Origin: Betaproteobacteria bacterium
GTDB lineage: Bacteria > Pseudomonadota > Gammaproteobacteria > Burkholderiales > JACQAP01
Length of the DNA: 64,000 bases
Direction: 5' to 3'
NCBI GenBank assembly: GCA_016194905.1
Contig: JACQAP010000021.1
Coordinates: 328,942 to 392,941 of the forward strand
The position numbers and the translations under genes were made by a program. Below, piece after piece: positions 62,672 through 64,000 of the stretch. The notes under the pieces are model-generated. The model had not been told where the DNA came from and ran no database searches. It worked only from the letters and a program-made list of their open reading frames with translations. Positions within the stretch are counted from its first letter, which is position 1; every line of letters begins with the position of its first letter.

Positions 62672-62709
62672 ACGAAAAGAAAACGCCCGTTCGTTTCCGA
62701 ACGGGCGTT
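62672..62709 (-). terminator. Terminator of the molybdopterin dehydrogenase gene
   Basis: AACGCCCGTTCG, GAAA-type loop, CGAACGGGCGTT: perfect 12-base stem at 62682-62709, followed on the minus strand by TTCTTTTCG. Confidence 0.85.
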
Positions 62710-62764
62710 ACTTTCTTGCTTCCAGCAACCGCCTCCAGTACCTGCGAGGCGGAGAGACTCTACA

Positions 62765-64000
62765 TCAGGCAGTCAACTGCTCACCCAGCGGCAGGTTGCG
62801 GATACGCTTGCCAGTTGCCGCGAACACTGCGTTGATGAACGCCGGTGCGAACGGTGGCACTCCCGGTTCGCCAACCCCGCTGGACGGATCATCGATGGTT
62901 GCGGCGATGATGTGCGTCCGAACGTCCATCGCACCCTGGCCTATACGCAGCACCGGGTAGTCGTGGAAGTTGTTCTGCTGAACGCGGCCGTTCTTGAAGG
63001 TGATCTGATTCAGCTTCGCGAGGCTCAGTCCCATTACCGCGGCGCCTTCGATCTGCGAACGGATACGCTCGGGGTTGACCACAAACCCGCAGTCGATCGC
63101 CGTATCCACACGCGGAACCGTCACGTTACCCTTGTCGTCCACCGCGACTTCCACAACAGTTGCCACGTAAGTCAGGAAACTGCGTTGAACCGCTATGCCC
63201 AAGCCACTGCCTTTGGGCAACTGACGACCCCATCCGGCTTCCTTGGCGACGCGCTCGACGACACGGCGGGTCCGGGCGGTATCGACCGGATAGGTGTCCC
63301 ACGGATCGCCGTAATTCCACAACTCGCTCGTCACGGTCTTGCGCGGATCGACGATACGCGGCGGTCCGATCATCTCGAGCAGGAAGTCCTTTGGATCCCG
63401 CCCAAGTTCATGGGCCAGTTCCGCCACCATGGATTGCATGGCGAAGGCGTGCGGAATGTTGTTGACCGAGCGGAACCAGCCGATGCGGGTCTGAGCAACG
63501 GCCTCACCGGTTTCCAGTCGCAGGTTGGGTACGTCGAATGGCGTGTCGATCAGCCCCAGTCCGAGTTCCAATGCGCTTTCGCGTTTCGGGTCCGGCATGA
63601 AGTTGGACATCAACGACGGCGAAACGCTGCGATGGCGCCAAGCCACAACCTTCTTGTTCTTGTCGAGGCCGGCGGTAATGTGCTGGTACGACACGCTGTG
63701 ATAGAACGAGTGATGGATATCGTCTTCGCGAGTCCACACCACCTTCACCGGCGTGCCGCCCATCGCCTTGGAAAGGATTGCAGCTTCTAGGGCAAAGTCA
63801 CATTTCGATTTGCGCCCGAAGCCGCCGCCCAGCAGCGTAACGTTGACCCTGACATCGTCTTCCTTCATGCCAAGAGTCTTCGCGACGTCACCACGGGTTC
63901 CGCCAGGGCTTTGCACGCACGCCCAGACTTCGGCTTTCCCATCCTTGATCTGTACGACTGCCGCAGGCGGTTCCATCGGAACGTGGACGCCATGCGGAAT
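62765..64000 (-). CDS. Molybdopterin-binding dehydrogenase large subunit (xanthine dehydrogenase/IorB-like), C-terminal part
   Basis: The frame is open to the window edge; the last 411 residues are visible. They carry HVPMEPPAAVVQIKDGKAEV at the start, a molybdopterin contact GGGFGRKSKCDFALEAAILS near visible residue 60, and the closing VGEPGVPPFAPAFINAVFAA with the glutamate expected at the molybdenum site. The arrangement fits the membrane- or periplasm-linked isoquinoline 1-oxidoreductase beta-type subunits (about 740 residues) rather than xanthine dehydrogenase itself. The twin-arginine signal, 2Fe-2S partner and substrate cannot be judged from here. Confidence 0.9.
   Translation of the reverse strand: MPHGVHVPMEPPAAVVQIKDGKAEVWACVQSPGGTRGDVAKTLGMKEDDVRVNVTLLGGGFGRKSKCDFALEAAILSKAMGGTPVKVVWTREDDIHHSFYHSVSYQHITAGLDKNKKVVAWRHRSVSPSLMSNFMPDPKRESALELGLGLIDTPFDVPNLRLETGEAVAQTRIGWFRSVNNIPHAFAMQSMVAELAHELGRDPKDFLLEMIGPPRIVDPRKTVTSELWNYGDPWDTYPVDTARTRRVVERVAKEAGWGRQLPKGSGLGIAVQRSFLTYVATVVEVAVDDKGNVTVPRVDTAIDCGFVVNPERIRSQIEGAAVMGLSLAKLNQITFKNGRVQQNNFHDYPVLRIGQGAMDVRTHIIAATIDDPSSGVGEPGVPPFAPAFINAVFAATGKRIRNLPLGEQLTA

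Overview
The window reads as a chromosomal segment of a betaproteobacterium with moderately high GC content. The lineage call rests on gene content and gene order: tig-clpP-clpX-lon-hupB-tRNA-ppiD-fabI, the mltD/gloB/methyltransferase/rnhA/dnaQ neighbourhood, the hopanoid genes hpnCDE, and a FadE-type beta-oxidation cluster under a PsrA/FadP-like TetR regulator. I cannot name a genus from sequence alone.

Layout. (1) Positions 1-22570 form a fatty-acid catabolism supercluster: two acyl-CoA ligases, etfBA, two acyl-CoA dehydrogenases (one FadE-type), enoyl-CoA hydratase, an HSDL2-like SDR, FadL porin, a FadN-type fused dehydrogenase/hydratase, thiolase, three hotdog-fold proteins, and ETF-quinone oxidoreductase. 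Together these cover uptake, activation, every beta-oxidation step and electron delivery to quinone. A TetR regulator sits behind a near-perfect palindrome of the PsrA type. (2) 22567-26339, minus strand: hpnC-hpnD-hpnE plus a YciK-like SDR, making squalene for hopanoids. (3) 26444-36054: tRNA-Leu, trigger factor, ClpP, ClpX, Lon (with a sigma-32-like promoter), HU, tRNA-Val, tRNA-Asp, PpiD and FabI. (4) 36164-42661: a four-gene peptide-type ABC transporter. (5) 42708-47059: MltD, GloB, a YafS-like methyltransferase, RNase HI and DnaQ epsilon.

(6) 47056-57870 is an accessory zone. It holds a 5'-truncated 2OG-Fe(II) oxygenase, a response regulator, a histidine kinase whose membrane domain matches plant ethylene receptors residue for residue at the copper/ethylene site, an IS6-family element, a truncated gene, a complete branched-chain-amino-acid type ABC transporter, dispersed repeats, a transposase remnant and a cyclic-nucleotide-binding/DUF1003 protein. 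(7) 57874-62604: tRNA-Val(CAC), gltX, then a small island of lower GC with two apparently frameshifted small genes, a DUF2971 protein and a PD-(D/E)XK-like protein, bounded by copies of the 3' end of tRNA-Glu. tRNA-Glu and tRNA-Ala follow. (8) The right edge carries the C-terminal part of a molybdopterin-binding dehydrogenase subunit.

The least ordinary items are the ethylene-receptor-like two-component pair, the tRNA-Glu-bounded island, a 7-bp tandem repeat inside the start of hpnE that could shift its frame, and several families of extragenic inverted repeats, one of which sits directly in front of dnaQ.
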